A DNA stretch of 64,000 bases, taken from contig BNHL01000001.1 in NCBI GenBank assembly GCA_015472025.1, positions 5,444,001 through 5,508,000 on the forward strand, read 5' to 3'. Positions 49,703-58,396 of the stretch are shown one piece after another. The notes under the pieces were generated by a model that was not told the origin of the DNA, ran no database searches, and was given only the letters and a program-made list of their open reading frames with translations. The stretch comes from Cytophagales bacterium WSM2-2 (lineage in GTDB: Bacteria; Bacteroidota; Bacteroidia; Cytophagales; Cyclobacteriaceae). A program made the position numbers and the translations under genes. How positions within the stretch are numbered: position 1 is the stretch's first letter; each line of letters begins with the position of its first letter.

Positions 49703-50353
49703 ATGATCTTCCAATTATTCAATGAAGTAGTAAGGAAATCCGTATTCACATTTACCTCAAAATATACCAGGCCCGAGTTGCTAATGGCCGGCATGTACCT
49801 TATTCTCTGGCAAGACTCGATGTTCATGGGAGAGAAAACAATGAACGGATTAATGTGGGGAATGTTTATGGAGTTTGCATTGGCCCATGCGCACACCGGT
49901 ACAGCAGTTGTCGGTCTTGTGTTTCCTGCTAACCGGCCGTCTGGCAGAGTTGCTCTTGTAGTTATAAGCCTTTTCTATTTACTATTTGTTGCCGGGATAT
50001 CCTTTGCACAAGGAAGTATCCTGTCTGCATTGCTATTCATTTTGCTAAGCGTAAAAAGAATATTCATGCCTGCAGCGAATACGGATTTCTTTAAGGAGAT
50101 TTTATATGCTTTTTTTAAAGTCATGATATTCCTTCTATCCGGAGCTGCCGGATTTCTCCTGGCTAAAATAGTACCTGCAGACATCCCCAATGTAGGCACA
50201 CAAACAGGCGCTGAGGCCGTTCCAGCCTGGGGAGTTTGTTATTTTATCAGTCTGTACTTTTATGAGAATAAAATGAGGTCAGTACTTTTTCCAGAAGGGG
50301 AACGAAAAAATAAAACCAGGCATCCTAAATTGAAGGATACAAAAGTTACTTAA
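49703..50353 (+). CDS. hypothetical polytopic membrane protein (216 aa)
   Basis: Not recognised. Four to six membrane segments are likely (MAGMYLILWQDSMFMGE, MEFALAHAHTGTAVVGLVF, VALVVISLFYLLFVAGISF, ILSALLFILLSVKRIF, VMIFLLSGAAGFLLAKIV, VPAWGVCYFISLYFY), ending in a basic tail (ERKNKTRHPKLKDTK). The HAHTGT motif in a membrane segment is unusual and could bind metal. AT-rich and next to the SUKH gene, it may belong to an accessory island. Confidence 0.7.
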   Translation: MIFQLFNEVVRKSVFTFTSKYTRPELLMAGMYLILWQDSMFMGEKTMNGLMWGMFMEFALAHAHTGTAVVGLVFPANRPSGRVALVVISLFYLLFVAGISFAQGSILSALLFILLSVKRIFMPAANTDFFKEILYAFFKVMIFLLSGAAGFLLAKIVPADIPNVGTQTGAEAVPAWGVCYFISLYFYENKMRSVLFPEGERKNKTRHPKLKDTKVT

Positions 50354-50434
50354 GGAAATTTGATAATTGAACTCTGTGTTGTTTTGACATATTTAGGACA
50401 CTTCAAATATCAATTAAATTTTGATTTGACACCT

Positions 50435-50893
50435 ATGTCCAGTTTTAGACCAAGCACAAAAGGAATTGAAGAATTGAGAAACTTCTTCTTTCAGAAAAAA
50501 ATTGAATTGCATCCCTGTAATTCTATTGACATTACTAATATTGAAGAGAAGTTTAATATTGTCTTGCCACAGGCATACAAGGATTTTCTATTAACGATGG
50601 GTAGGGATGCCGGTGCTTTTATGAGAGGATCTTCTGTTTTTTATCCTGACATTTTGAATCTGCAAACATGGGCTAATGGATTACTCAAAGAAAACGGGTT
50701 TACTGTCCTTCCCCTAAATTCATTTGTCTTTTGGATGCACCAAGGATATCAACTTGCTTTTTTTAGTCTAAAAGAAGGAGAGAATCCTCCCGTTTATTTT
50801 TTTTCCGAAGGGCGTGGCCAACGGGATTTTGTCAAGATTGAAAACTCTCTTTCTGATTTCTTTGTGAATCAATTAAAAATATCCGGATTCTGA
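50435..50893 (+). CDS. SUKH (SMI1/KNR4) family protein, immunity-like
   Basis: A 152-residue protein with the SUKH pattern: IEEKFNIVLPQAYKDFLLTMGRDAGAF (about 35-60), followed by the strands and helices of the fold and a late acidic segment (NSLSDFFVNQLK). SUKH proteins neutralise polymorphic toxins in many bacteria. No toxin gene is adjacent, so this would be an orphan immunity gene or serve another role. I start at ATG 50435; the upstream in-frame ATG would add a hydrophobic, non-conserved lead. AT-rich compared with its neighbours, which fits transfer. Confidence 0.85.
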   Translation: MSSFRPSTKGIEELRNFFFQKKIELHPCNSIDITNIEEKFNIVLPQAYKDFLLTMGRDAGAFMRGSSVFYPDILNLQTWANGLLKENGFTVLPLNSFVFWMHQGYQLAFFSLKEGENPPVYFFSEGRGQRDFVKIENSLSDFFVNQLKISGF

Positions 50894-50933
50894 TCTTTTG
50901 TAGATTCTAAAAAGCCATCAAATCAACCTTCAT

Positions 50934-51692
50934 TCACGAATCCAGCCAATCCTTAAACTGCTGCACACGTTCCCGTGCAACGACCACATCAATATCGTCA
51001 CTCGTTTTTAAGACCAAACGGAGGCGTGCGTTAGTATGGTTGATCATGTCCTGGATGGACTTCACATGCACAATATATTTGCGATTGATGCGGAAGAACC
51101 TGGCAGGGTCCAGCAAGTCTTCGAGTTGGTCCATGGTAAAATCGAGGATATTCTTTTTTCCGTCTTTCGTTTGCACGAACGTTGCCTTCTCCAGGCTGAA
51201 GAAGAAAAGGATCTCGTCTGTTTCCACGGACTTCAGGTGCTCCCCTACTTTGATCACAAAGCGCTCTTTATATCTCTTCGTCAGCATTTGCACCGCCAGG
51301 CCGATGCTTTCCATCATCTTCGAATTTGCAGCCGGATTCGTCAGTCGCTGGTATTTTTGAACAGCCGTGCGAAGCTCCTGGTCATCTACCGGTTTCAAAA
51401 TGTAATCGATGCTGTTGACCTTAAACGCTTTCAGCGCATACTCATCGTAAGCCGTGGTAAAAATAACGGCTGACTTCACTTCGCATTGTTCAAAAATCTG
51501 GAAGCTGATCCCGTCTGCCAACTGGATGTCCATTAATATAAGGTCCGGGGCCGGATTCGATTTCAACCACGATACTGACTTCTTTACTGAATCGATTTGC
51601 CCGAGGATAGTGGCCTCAGGAATGATCTGCTTGACGAGCTTCTCCAGTCGTTGTGCTGCCTGCGGTTCGTCTTCTACAATCAGGATGTTCAT
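50934..51692 (-). CDS. LytTR-family response regulator
   Basis: Receiver domain at residues 1-120 with acidic pocket (VEDE), phosphoacceptor D55 (LILMDIQL), conserved TTAYDEYALKAFKVNSIDYILKP, then a LytTR DNA-binding domain from about 140 (RFVIKVGEHLKSVETDEILFFFSLEKATFV, FFRINRKYIVHVKSIQDM). It overlaps the histidine kinase gene by 4 bases (ATGA). The pair is the last part of a TonB receptor/TPR/DUF2141/kinase/regulator group and probably regulates it or a surface function. Confidence 0.95.
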   Translation of the reverse strand: MNILIVEDEPQAAQRLEKLVKQIIPEATILGQIDSVKKSVSWLKSNPAPDLILMDIQLADGISFQIFEQCEVKSAVIFTTAYDEYALKAFKVNSIDYILKPVDDQELRTAVQKYQRLTNPAANSKMMESIGLAVQMLTKRYKERFVIKVGEHLKSVETDEILFFFSLEKATFVQTKDGKKNILDFTMDQLEDLLDPARFFRINRKYIVHVKSIQDMINHTNARLRLVLKTSDDIDVVVARERVQQFKDWLDS

Positions 51693-52708
51693 TCTTCCAG
51701 GTTGATGATGGGCAGTTTCACGGCAAACTTTCCATTAGAGTCCGAAATATAAACTTCCTTATCCGTCAGGAATTTATAACGACTGCGAATATTATCCAGT
51801 CCGAGCCCGGAGCTGCTTTCAGAGATCATCGTTTTCCGCTGCAAATTATTTTCCACACAGATGTAACCGTCCTTAGCATAAACATCAATTGTCAACGGAT
51901 CATCGGAGGAGATGATATTATGCTTGATCGCATTTTCCAAAAGCAACTGGAGGGCCAGCGGGGCAATCTTCCCCTCCATGTTTTCAGACTGCACAGTTAC
52001 TTTGAGGTTGTTGCCAAACCGGATTTGCTGCAGGAACAAATACGAGTGCGCAAACCTTAACTCTTCTTGCAGCGAAACCAAATCCTTTTCCCGGGTGTCG
52101 AGTACATAACGGTAAACCTCCGACAATTGCTTGATGAACTTGGCCGCCTTATCCTGGTCTTCGTAGACGAGGTTGGTGAGCGCATTAAAACTATTGAACA
52201 GGAAGTGCGGGTTGATCTGGTTCTTCAGTGATTCATAACGGGCGATGGCGCTTTCCTTTTTCGAAACCTCTGCGTCTAAAGCTGCGTGCTTCCAGTTGAG
52301 CAAAAATTCACGACCGTGCATAAAGGAGGAAATAGCCAGGGTGATGATCACGGAAACAATGACCATGTCCTGCGTAAATTTTGCATTAAATCCGGTGACC
52401 CAGTTAAAGGCCACCGTCAGCACATAGATCGTTCCCAAGGTGTAGACCAACGTGGCTATGATCCCGAAGATAAGTCGCTTGAGGGGTTCTTCCGTCCACG
52501 AGAAAAATCTACTCATCAATTCGGCCACTTTAGCGTTGCCCAACCACAGCGATATCCAGATGATGGAAGAAAATGCGCCCCCCGTCACATAGGTATAAGA
52601 AGACCGCAAACATTGCGGGCAGTAAAAGTAAATGGCAATGTATCCCACCACCACGAGGACGAGCGCCAACTTCAGAGTTGGAAGGATTTTTTGCCAGAGT
52701 GTCTTCAT
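51689..52708 (-). CDS. LytS-like sensor histidine kinase
   Basis: A 339-residue kinase: about four membrane helices in residues 10-135 (TLKLALVLVVVGYIAIYFY; LIFGIIATLVYTLGTIYVLTVAF; MVIVSVIITLAISSF), then a His_kinase domain with the phosphoacceptor motif KNQINPHFLFNSFNAL and an ATPase domain (LLLENAIKHNI, GLGLDNIRSRY). A cysteine pair lies in the first loop (YCPQC), which could sense redox or bind metal. It is coupled by overlap to the LytTR gene. Confidence 0.94.
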   Translation of the reverse strand: MKTLWQKILPTLKLALVLVVVGYIAIYFYCPQCLRSSYTYVTGGAFSSIIWISLWLGNAKVAELMSRFFSWTEEPLKRLIFGIIATLVYTLGTIYVLTVAFNWVTGFNAKFTQDMVIVSVIITLAISSFMHGREFLLNWKHAALDAEVSKKESAIARYESLKNQINPHFLFNSFNALTNLVYEDQDKAAKFIKQLSEVYRYVLDTREKDLVSLQEELRFAHSYLFLQQIRFGNNLKVTVQSENMEGKIAPLALQLLLENAIKHNIISSDDPLTIDVYAKDGYICVENNLQRKTMISESSSGLGLDNIRSRYKFLTDKEVYISDSNGKFAVKLPIINLEE

Positions 52709-52788
52709 AGATAGAAGTAAGAATTCAAAATTCAGGATTCAAAGCTACATCACCAACTTTAAATCCTGAACTTTGAAGTTGTTGAACT

Positions 52789-53238
52789 TTAGTCTCCTCC
52801 AAACAGCGAGTTGATCATTTCGATCTTAATCGCAGCGTTACTCTTTGAAAAATCGAACTTGCACTTCTCGAAGCTTGGCCCTCCGAACTTGGGTCTGAAG
52901 TTATTCGAGAAAGCAAACGGTTCTTTTGGAATACCAAACATGCCCGTGTCCAGTTTACCATTGCCGTTCACATCCTGGTAGATGGCCACAGCGTAGGTGC
53001 CATAAGGAACTGCCTCAAATACGAATTCACATTTGTCGGTGGCATTATCCAGCGATTGTTTGAACACCATGTTTTTTTCGTCAGGAAACTTTTCACCATC
53101 GCGGTAGATCGCGACATTGATTTTTCCTGCTTTTTTAACATTGGAAAGTGATACACTCAATGCGCCTTTCTCTACAGAACTAAATCCGGCCGAGATCATC
53201 AATGACAACCCTGCGACCAATGTTACCAGTGTTTTCAT
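52789..53238 (-). CDS. DUF2141 secreted protein
   Basis: A 149-residue protein with a signal peptide (MKTLVTLVAGLSLMISAGFS) and the DUF2141 beta-sandwich: LSVSLSNVKKAGKINVAIYRDGEKFPDE, YGTYAVAIYQDVNGNGKLDTGMFGIPKEPFAFSNN, and a C-terminal strand. It is calcium- or sugar-binding-like in look (DVNGNGKLD). The function is unknown. It sits in the conserved TonB/TPR/DUF2141/LytS/LytTR order. Confidence 0.9.
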   Translation of the reverse strand: MKTLVTLVAGLSLMISAGFSSVEKGALSVSLSNVKKAGKINVAIYRDGEKFPDEKNMVFKQSLDNATDKCEFVFEAVPYGTYAVAIYQDVNGNGKLDTGMFGIPKEPFAFSNNFRPKFGGPSFEKCKFDFSKSNAAIKIEMINSLFGGD

Positions 53239-53273
53239 AAGTCAATGTTTAGATATTGATTTGAATTCTGAAT

Positions 53274-53906
53274 TTATTTGCATTTCGCTTTTAGCTCCTC
53301 GGTCATGCTCTTCCCCCAAACCGGTGCAAGTGCATTTTCCGGTTTAGTGCTGTCAAATTTTTCAATGGCCTTGGCAGCAGTGGCGCAAGCCGAGGTAGTG
53401 GGTGCTTTGAAAAACTGCGCTGTTCCAAATTCCATCTGTGCCATCAGGGCCAGGGCGCGAGGATTGTTAGGATCCACAGCCAATGCTTTTTGATATGCCT
53501 CATATGCTTTGCCGGAATATTCCTGTCCGCGTGCTGCCGGGTCTACCGAAATGCGGATCATGTGCACGAACCCCTCCATGGCAAGAATCTCAACATCGTT
53601 TGGCTTTAGTGTCTTTGCCTTGTCAAGAGATGCCTTCGCCAAATCGAGGTAGTTGTCTCTCTTGGCTAATTCGGGCTCTCTCACCGCGATCATTACATTT
53701 CCAAAAGCACTGTAGTAAAGTGGCTCCCATTTTTCCTTTTCTGCGTTCGCAATGCGGTCGAACGTATTCACTGACTTTTGCAGTTCTTCAGAAGTCTTTG
53801 CCTTGTACAACGCATCGATGTTCTTGGTCATTACTTCTGTGTACTTGTCTTCAGCCATAGCTGTCAGGCTGAGGGCCATCGCCATAATTAAGATGATCGT
53901 TTTCAT
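53274..53906 (-). CDS. secreted TPR-containing protein
   Basis: A 210-residue exported protein (signal MKTIILIMAMALSLTAMA) with TPR-like pairs: DNYLDLAKASLDKAKTLKPNDVEILAMEGF and SGKAYEAYQKALAVDPNNPRALALMAQ. The C-terminal CATAAKAIEKF and EELKAKCK cysteines may form a disulfide. It lies 13 bases after the TonB receptor gene and before the DUF2141 gene, probably in one operon. A periplasmic adaptor role is inferred. Confidence 0.85.
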   Translation of the reverse strand: MKTIILIMAMALSLTAMAEDKYTEVMTKNIDALYKAKTSEELQKSVNTFDRIANAEKEKWEPLYYSAFGNVMIAVREPELAKRDNYLDLAKASLDKAKTLKPNDVEILAMEGFVHMIRISVDPAARGQEYSGKAYEAYQKALAVDPNNPRALALMAQMEFGTAQFFKAPTTSACATAAKAIEKFDSTKPENALAPVWGKSMTEELKAKCK

Positions 53907-53919
53907 ACTTGCTTTTATT

Positions 53920-56082
53920 TTAAAGGTTTGGTAATTGATTAACTGTTTTATTTTTAGTGATCGTGATCAAAAGTCCGAGGAACACAAAGTGATTAGCTGC
54001 CTGGCGCACCGGGCGACTCACGTACTCACCTGCTGTGTTGGGTTGAGTGCTGTATTGATAATTGAAGATATTATTGAGCCCAAGAAGGTTAGTGCAGGAG
54101 AAGTGAACGATCAACCAGCTTTTCGGAAGGTAACTGACATTGGCACTCAGATCATGGTAATCAGGCGTGCGCTGCGATTGAAACTGGTCGGTAGTCAAGT
54201 TGGGATTGTAGTAGGGTCTTCCACTTGCAAAACTGTAAGTAAGGCCCAGTTGTGATTTGAGCGAAGTAATAAAGTGTTTGTACACGACCGAGAAATTATG
54301 GTTAGAAGCAAACGTGGGCATCGCTGCAACCGGATAGTTCATATAGTCGCGCTTGGTATCGAGGTACGAATAGGAAATCCAGTACTCCACATTTTTAATA
54401 CTCTCATTGTCGCGCCAAAACAATTCCAGTCCCTTGGCATAACCTGTTCCCGTATTGGTTAGGTCATAAGGGTTGCCGTTTACATATTTCACCAGGTCCA
54501 TGTATTTTTTATAATAAGCCTCTACACGGAATGTCTTGCGATCGGAAACCACCTGGTAGTTCAGTATAAAATGTTCGGCACGCTCGGAATTCAGTTGATC
54601 ATTTACCCGGAGAAACTGGTTCTTGGAAGACTGACGAAACATTCCATACGCAAATGCGAACTGCCCCTTCTTTCCAGGTTTGTAAGCAAGTGAAATACGA
54701 GGATCAACAGCCGACTTGCCGTTCAATGAATTGTATTCATAACGGGCACCGATCTTGGTAACAAAATGATTGCTCGCATACATCTCTGTTTCCGCAAAAC
54801 CGGAAGCGATAGATTCGTGAAAAGATGCTGACAACGTTTGTTGTGTGGTGTCGTTGAAGCGCGAAGCCGAATAGTTGCGGTCGATTAGCTCTCCTCCAAA
54901 ATTGAGTTCGATCTTGTCAGAAACAGAATGTCCAATCACCGCTTTCGCATGAATGCCGTCTTCCGTCTCCTGAGTTGGTGAGCCATCTACTTTTATTTTA
55001 TTCTGATTGAATGAATACGACAATCCTGTGCGTAAATCCCATTGACCGTTGATGGGAGTCTTGTACGCAACATTGCCATAGCGATAATTGTTATTGAGGT
55101 CGAATAATTGCTTTGAGTTGGGATCAAGTATGTCGTGGTTGTAAAGAGAAAATGACGAGCCGATAAAAGTCCCGAAGACTTTGATCATCCCCTTGCCAAC
55201 CTGCTGACGAAAAGCCGTGCTGCCTTCCAATGAAGTAACGGGAGATCTCCAATCTACGCGCTGGTTGATCAATCCCATGTAGGGCTTAAGATTCGTGTAC
55301 TGAATTTTTCCCGATACAGATCCACTGCCCCACACCTGCGTATGTGCAAGATCGCCACCTACCGAAAGAAGGTTGACATCCGTCTGGTTCATTTCTGCTT
55401 TGTCTTTGGAGTTGAGTACCAGCGCAGACGAAAGTGCCTGTCCATACTCTGCCGAATAACCACCGGTACTGAAACTTGTTCCCTTGAACATGAAGGGCAG
55501 GAATCTTCCACGCGAAGGCGTGTTGGGAGCGGACGGGCCATAAGCATTGAGCACCACCATGCCATCAATGAAAGTGCGTGTTTCACTACCATCTCCTCCG
55601 CGAACAAAAAGCCTTCCGGTCTCACCCACTTTTTGAGTGCCGGGTAACGTATTCAATACTCCGGCTATGTCTGCAGTAGCACCTGCCGTGGTTACAATGT
55701 CGAGCGGCTTCAGGATTGTCCTTCTTTTCTCCTCTCCCGCGGTAAACGATCCCGCAGAGATCACCACGGCATCAAGCTGATTGATCTCTTCGACAAGATC
55801 GATTGTTAAATTCACCTCATTCCCACTGAGTGTTACCTTTTGTTCAAAGGTTTTATACCCGATAAAGGAAGCTGCGATGATCTGCTCTCCTTTTTCATCA
55901 GAGGTGAACGCAAAAGAGCCATCGGCTGAAGAACTGGCTCCGTCATACGATCCTTTGACAACGATGTTCACCCCGGGAAGTCCATCGCCATTGGCATCCT
56001 TGATGATGCCTTTGATTTTAGTTTGTGCTAAGATCTGCTGAGCAGCAATCAATATTAAAACAGTCGTAAATATTCTGGTCAT
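53920..56082 (-). CDS. TonB-dependent outer-membrane receptor
   Basis: A 720-residue receptor beginning at ATG 56082 with the signal peptide MTRIFTTVLILIAAQQILAQ. A carboxypeptidase-like domain (IKGIIKDANGDGLPGVNIVVKGSYDG) is followed by the plug (about 110-215; LFVRGGDGSETRTFIDGMVV, FSTGGYSAEYGQALSSALVLN) and the barrel to the end. The C-terminus TKNKTVNQLPNL lacks a terminal aromatic residue; the likely last strand (NHFVFLGLLITIT) ends 11 residues before. It is first in the group with the TPR, DUF2141 and LytS/LytTR genes. The substrate is unknown. Confidence 0.92.
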   Translation of the reverse strand: MTRIFTTVLILIAAQQILAQTKIKGIIKDANGDGLPGVNIVVKGSYDGASSSADGSFAFTSDEKGEQIIAASFIGYKTFEQKVTLSGNEVNLTIDLVEEINQLDAVVISAGSFTAGEEKRRTILKPLDIVTTAGATADIAGVLNTLPGTQKVGETGRLFVRGGDGSETRTFIDGMVVLNAYGPSAPNTPSRGRFLPFMFKGTSFSTGGYSAEYGQALSSALVLNSKDKAEMNQTDVNLLSVGGDLAHTQVWGSGSVSGKIQYTNLKPYMGLINQRVDWRSPVTSLEGSTAFRQQVGKGMIKVFGTFIGSSFSLYNHDILDPNSKQLFDLNNNYRYGNVAYKTPINGQWDLRTGLSYSFNQNKIKVDGSPTQETEDGIHAKAVIGHSVSDKIELNFGGELIDRNYSASRFNDTTQQTLSASFHESIASGFAETEMYASNHFVTKIGARYEYNSLNGKSAVDPRISLAYKPGKKGQFAFAYGMFRQSSKNQFLRVNDQLNSERAEHFILNYQVVSDRKTFRVEAYYKKYMDLVKYVNGNPYDLTNTGTGYAKGLELFWRDNESIKNVEYWISYSYLDTKRDYMNYPVAAMPTFASNHNFSVVYKHFITSLKSQLGLTYSFASGRPYYNPNLTTDQFQSQRTPDYHDLSANVSYLPKSWLIVHFSCTNLLGLNNIFNYQYSTQPNTAGEYVSRPVRQAANHFVFLGLLITITKNKTVNQLPNL

Positions 56083-56283
56083 GTGTCTTTTTTGGCCGAT
56101 TACACGGTAAAGGTTCACCCAATGGTGAAGTTTTAATAAAGGGAGTTACCGAAGTGTCGGGCGAGGCGGATGAACTGTAGAATTCAGCATTATTACCATT
56201 TGATAATCCAAAGTCGCAACCGCTAGTTTAACCCATACGGTTGCCGGAAAAGAGATAAATTTGTTTCAAACGCATTTCAGACT

Positions 56284-57777
56284 ATGAAACTGACTTCACT
56301 TTTTCTCAGCATCATCCTATTCCTTGTTTTCACGGAATGTTCTAAAACAAAACAATCCGGTGAAACCACAAGCAACTCCGATTCCACAAAAGCTACTTCG
56401 TCAGAGGAAGCCTCAAAACCCGCGGAAGAGAGTACTTCAGCAGGCAGCGGCATTGTACTGAAAGGAATCTATGCTACATCCACAAAGATTCCCGCTGCGA
56501 GTTTTTCCTATTACAACCTGTTTGACGGAAACAAAAACACGTACTGGTCGACCATGCCGGGAGCAGGACCTGACGAAGGCATCATGCTTTACTTTGATAA
56601 GCCGTTGGTGATTGATGCGTTGGAGATTACTCAACCAGGTACGGAAACCAATTCACGAATTACTTCTTTCACCATTTATACCAACGGGCAAAAACTCACT
56701 GACCGCGATTACACTAATGATAAAATCACGATCAACATGAGCAACGTCTATTCTCTTTTCATTCGCCTCGATCAACTGGACGATATGATCAAAGGCAATA
56801 AAGAAGGCACAGTAGTCACTTCATTTCCTTCAGAGAAAACAGCTGCGATCAGTGAATTAAAGATTCTATTAAAAGGAGGCGTCAAAGCAGACATAGTCAT
56901 ACCGAAGCAAGTGAAAGGAACTATTACTGCGTCTAGCACGCTGGCTCCCGATCTTTCTTATGGAGTACGCAACCTGTTCGATTCGAGAAGTGAATTTGCC
57001 TGGGCCGAAGGTGACAAAGGCAACGGCATTGGCCAATCATTGAATTTGCAGTTCCAGGATGAGCAAACGATCACCGGCCTTGAGGTTATGAATGGTTACC
57101 AGCGTTCTGACAAACATTACTCAGCCAACACAAGAGTCAAAACATTGACGCTCTCTGATGAAACCGGCAAGCAAAGCGAAGTAACACTCAACGACAGCCA
57201 GGGAGAACAACTGGTTTCCCTATCGACTCCTCTGAAAGGCAAGAACATCAAGATTAAAGTAAAAGATGTTTACCCCGGAGCGTCTTACAAAGACATGGTG
57301 ATCAGTGAAATCAAATTCAAGAATGGTGATGCCGAATTTATTCTTGAAGACAACGTTACAGAATCATTGAAAAACGCGCTCGTGAAAAGAGCCAAAGGAA
57401 CGATGCTCGAAAAAGTATTGGACCATCGTATCGGCAATGAAATTCAGGAGATGGACGGTCAAATCAGTTCGCTTATTCTCCGATCTGATTACACATTCGT
57501 CTACTACATGCGCGGCTGGACAGATAGTGGCCGCGATACATCAACAGATGAAACCATTGCAGATGGCAATTGGGAAATCAAAGAACTCTCGGCTGACATG
57601 GCGGTGATCCGGATTTTCGGAAAACTGATGAAGCAATCGAAGACACAGAACTACTACACTGGCGAAACTTCGACCGATGACCTTCAGATATTTCAGGATC
57701 TTTTAACGATTGATGCCGGTGGCATTTCACCACAGAAATTTTTAAGCCCGTTGGTTTTCGCACCCTCACAAAATTAA
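56284..57777 (+). CDS. probable lipoprotein with two discoidin-like (NADase-type glycan-binding) domains
   Basis: A 497-residue exported protein. The signal is MKLTSLFLSIILFLVFTECS with a weak lipobox (FTEC), and a Ser/Thr/Glu-rich linker of about 35 residues follows. Two similar beta-sandwich domains are seen at about 58-200 (KIPAASFSYYNLFDGNKNTYWSTM) and 210-355 (TLAPDLSYGVRNLFDSRSEFAWAEGDKGNGIGQSLNLQF), the second matching the NADase-type glycan-binding pattern. A C-terminal domain of about 140 residues is not recognised. It is followed by the VanX-like gene after 1 base. It probably binds surface glycan or peptidoglycan. Confidence 0.78.
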   Translation: MKLTSLFLSIILFLVFTECSKTKQSGETTSNSDSTKATSSEEASKPAEESTSAGSGIVLKGIYATSTKIPAASFSYYNLFDGNKNTYWSTMPGAGPDEGIMLYFDKPLVIDALEITQPGTETNSRITSFTIYTNGQKLTDRDYTNDKITINMSNVYSLFIRLDQLDDMIKGNKEGTVVTSFPSEKTAAISELKILLKGGVKADIVIPKQVKGTITASSTLAPDLSYGVRNLFDSRSEFAWAEGDKGNGIGQSLNLQFQDEQTITGLEVMNGYQRSDKHYSANTRVKTLTLSDETGKQSEVTLNDSQGEQLVSLSTPLKGKNIKIKVKDVYPGASYKDMVISEIKFKNGDAEFILEDNVTESLKNALVKRAKGTMLEKVLDHRIGNEIQEMDGQISSLILRSDYTFVYYMRGWTDSGRDTSTDETIADGNWEIKELSADMAVIRIFGKLMKQSKTQNYYTGETSTDDLQIFQDLLTIDAGGISPQKFLSPLVFAPSQN

Positions 57778-57778
57778 A

Positions 57779-58396
57779 ATGAAGTTTCTCTCTATTCTTT
57801 TCCTCCTGCCACTTTGCTGGGCAAGCGACTTTCACGGAAGTTTTGAAGGCACTTACGACTCTGGCTTCGTGAAGCTCAACGATAACAAGGACTTCGCGTT
57901 TGACATGCGCTATGCTACTACTAATAATTTCCTCAAAGAGAAAGTCTACCCGTGTGCCTCGTGCCTGGTGCGAAGTGAAGTGGCCGATGCTCTAATCAAG
58001 GCCAACAAAATTTTCCTGCAGAAAGGATACCGGATAAAATTTTACGATTGCTACCGCCCGTTGGATGTACAGAAAAAAATGTGGGTCATTAAACCCGACA
58101 GTCGTTATGTAGCAAATCCGAAAGGGGGCTCCATTCACAACCGTGGCGCTGCCGTTGACATGACATTGGTTGATAAGAATGGCAAAGAAGTGGACATGGG
58201 TACGGAGTTCGACCACTTTGGTGAAGAAGCACATCACGGTTATGGAAAGCTGGCCGTGAATATTCTCGAAAACAGAAAATATCTAAAATCAATAATGGAA
58301 CAGTGTGGCTTTGTCGCTCAACCTACCGAATGGTGGCACTACAATTATGGCGACCGGAGCCGCTACAAAATCTCAAATGAAGCCCTCTGCAAATAA
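57779..58396 (+). CDS. secreted VanX-like D-Ala-D-Ala dipeptidase
   Basis: A 205-residue zinc peptidase with a signal peptide (MKFLSILFLLPLCWAS). The VanX metal motif S118-x-H120-x-x-G-A-A-V-D127 (SIHNRGAAVD), the zinc histidine and catalytic glutamate E184-W-W-H187, and the DCYRP arginine are all present. Being exported and without vanH/vanA/vanS, it is not a vancomycin-resistance gene; it more likely trims D-Ala-D-Ala dipeptides for recycling. It starts 1 base after the glycan-binding protein stop and overlaps the next gene by 20 bases. Confidence 0.93.
   Translation: MKFLSILFLLPLCWASDFHGSFEGTYDSGFVKLNDNKDFAFDMRYATTNNFLKEKVYPCASCLVRSEVADALIKANKIFLQKGYRIKFYDCYRPLDVQKKMWVIKPDSRYVANPKGGSIHNRGAAVDMTLVDKNGKEVDMGTEFDHFGEEAHHGYGKLAVNILENRKYLKSIMEQCGFVAQPTEWWHYNYGDRSRYKISNEALCK

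Noticed and set aside
50435-50893. A toxin-immunity locus or type VI secretion island.
   Set aside because: Only an immunity-like gene is present; no toxin, Rhs or secretion gene is nearby.
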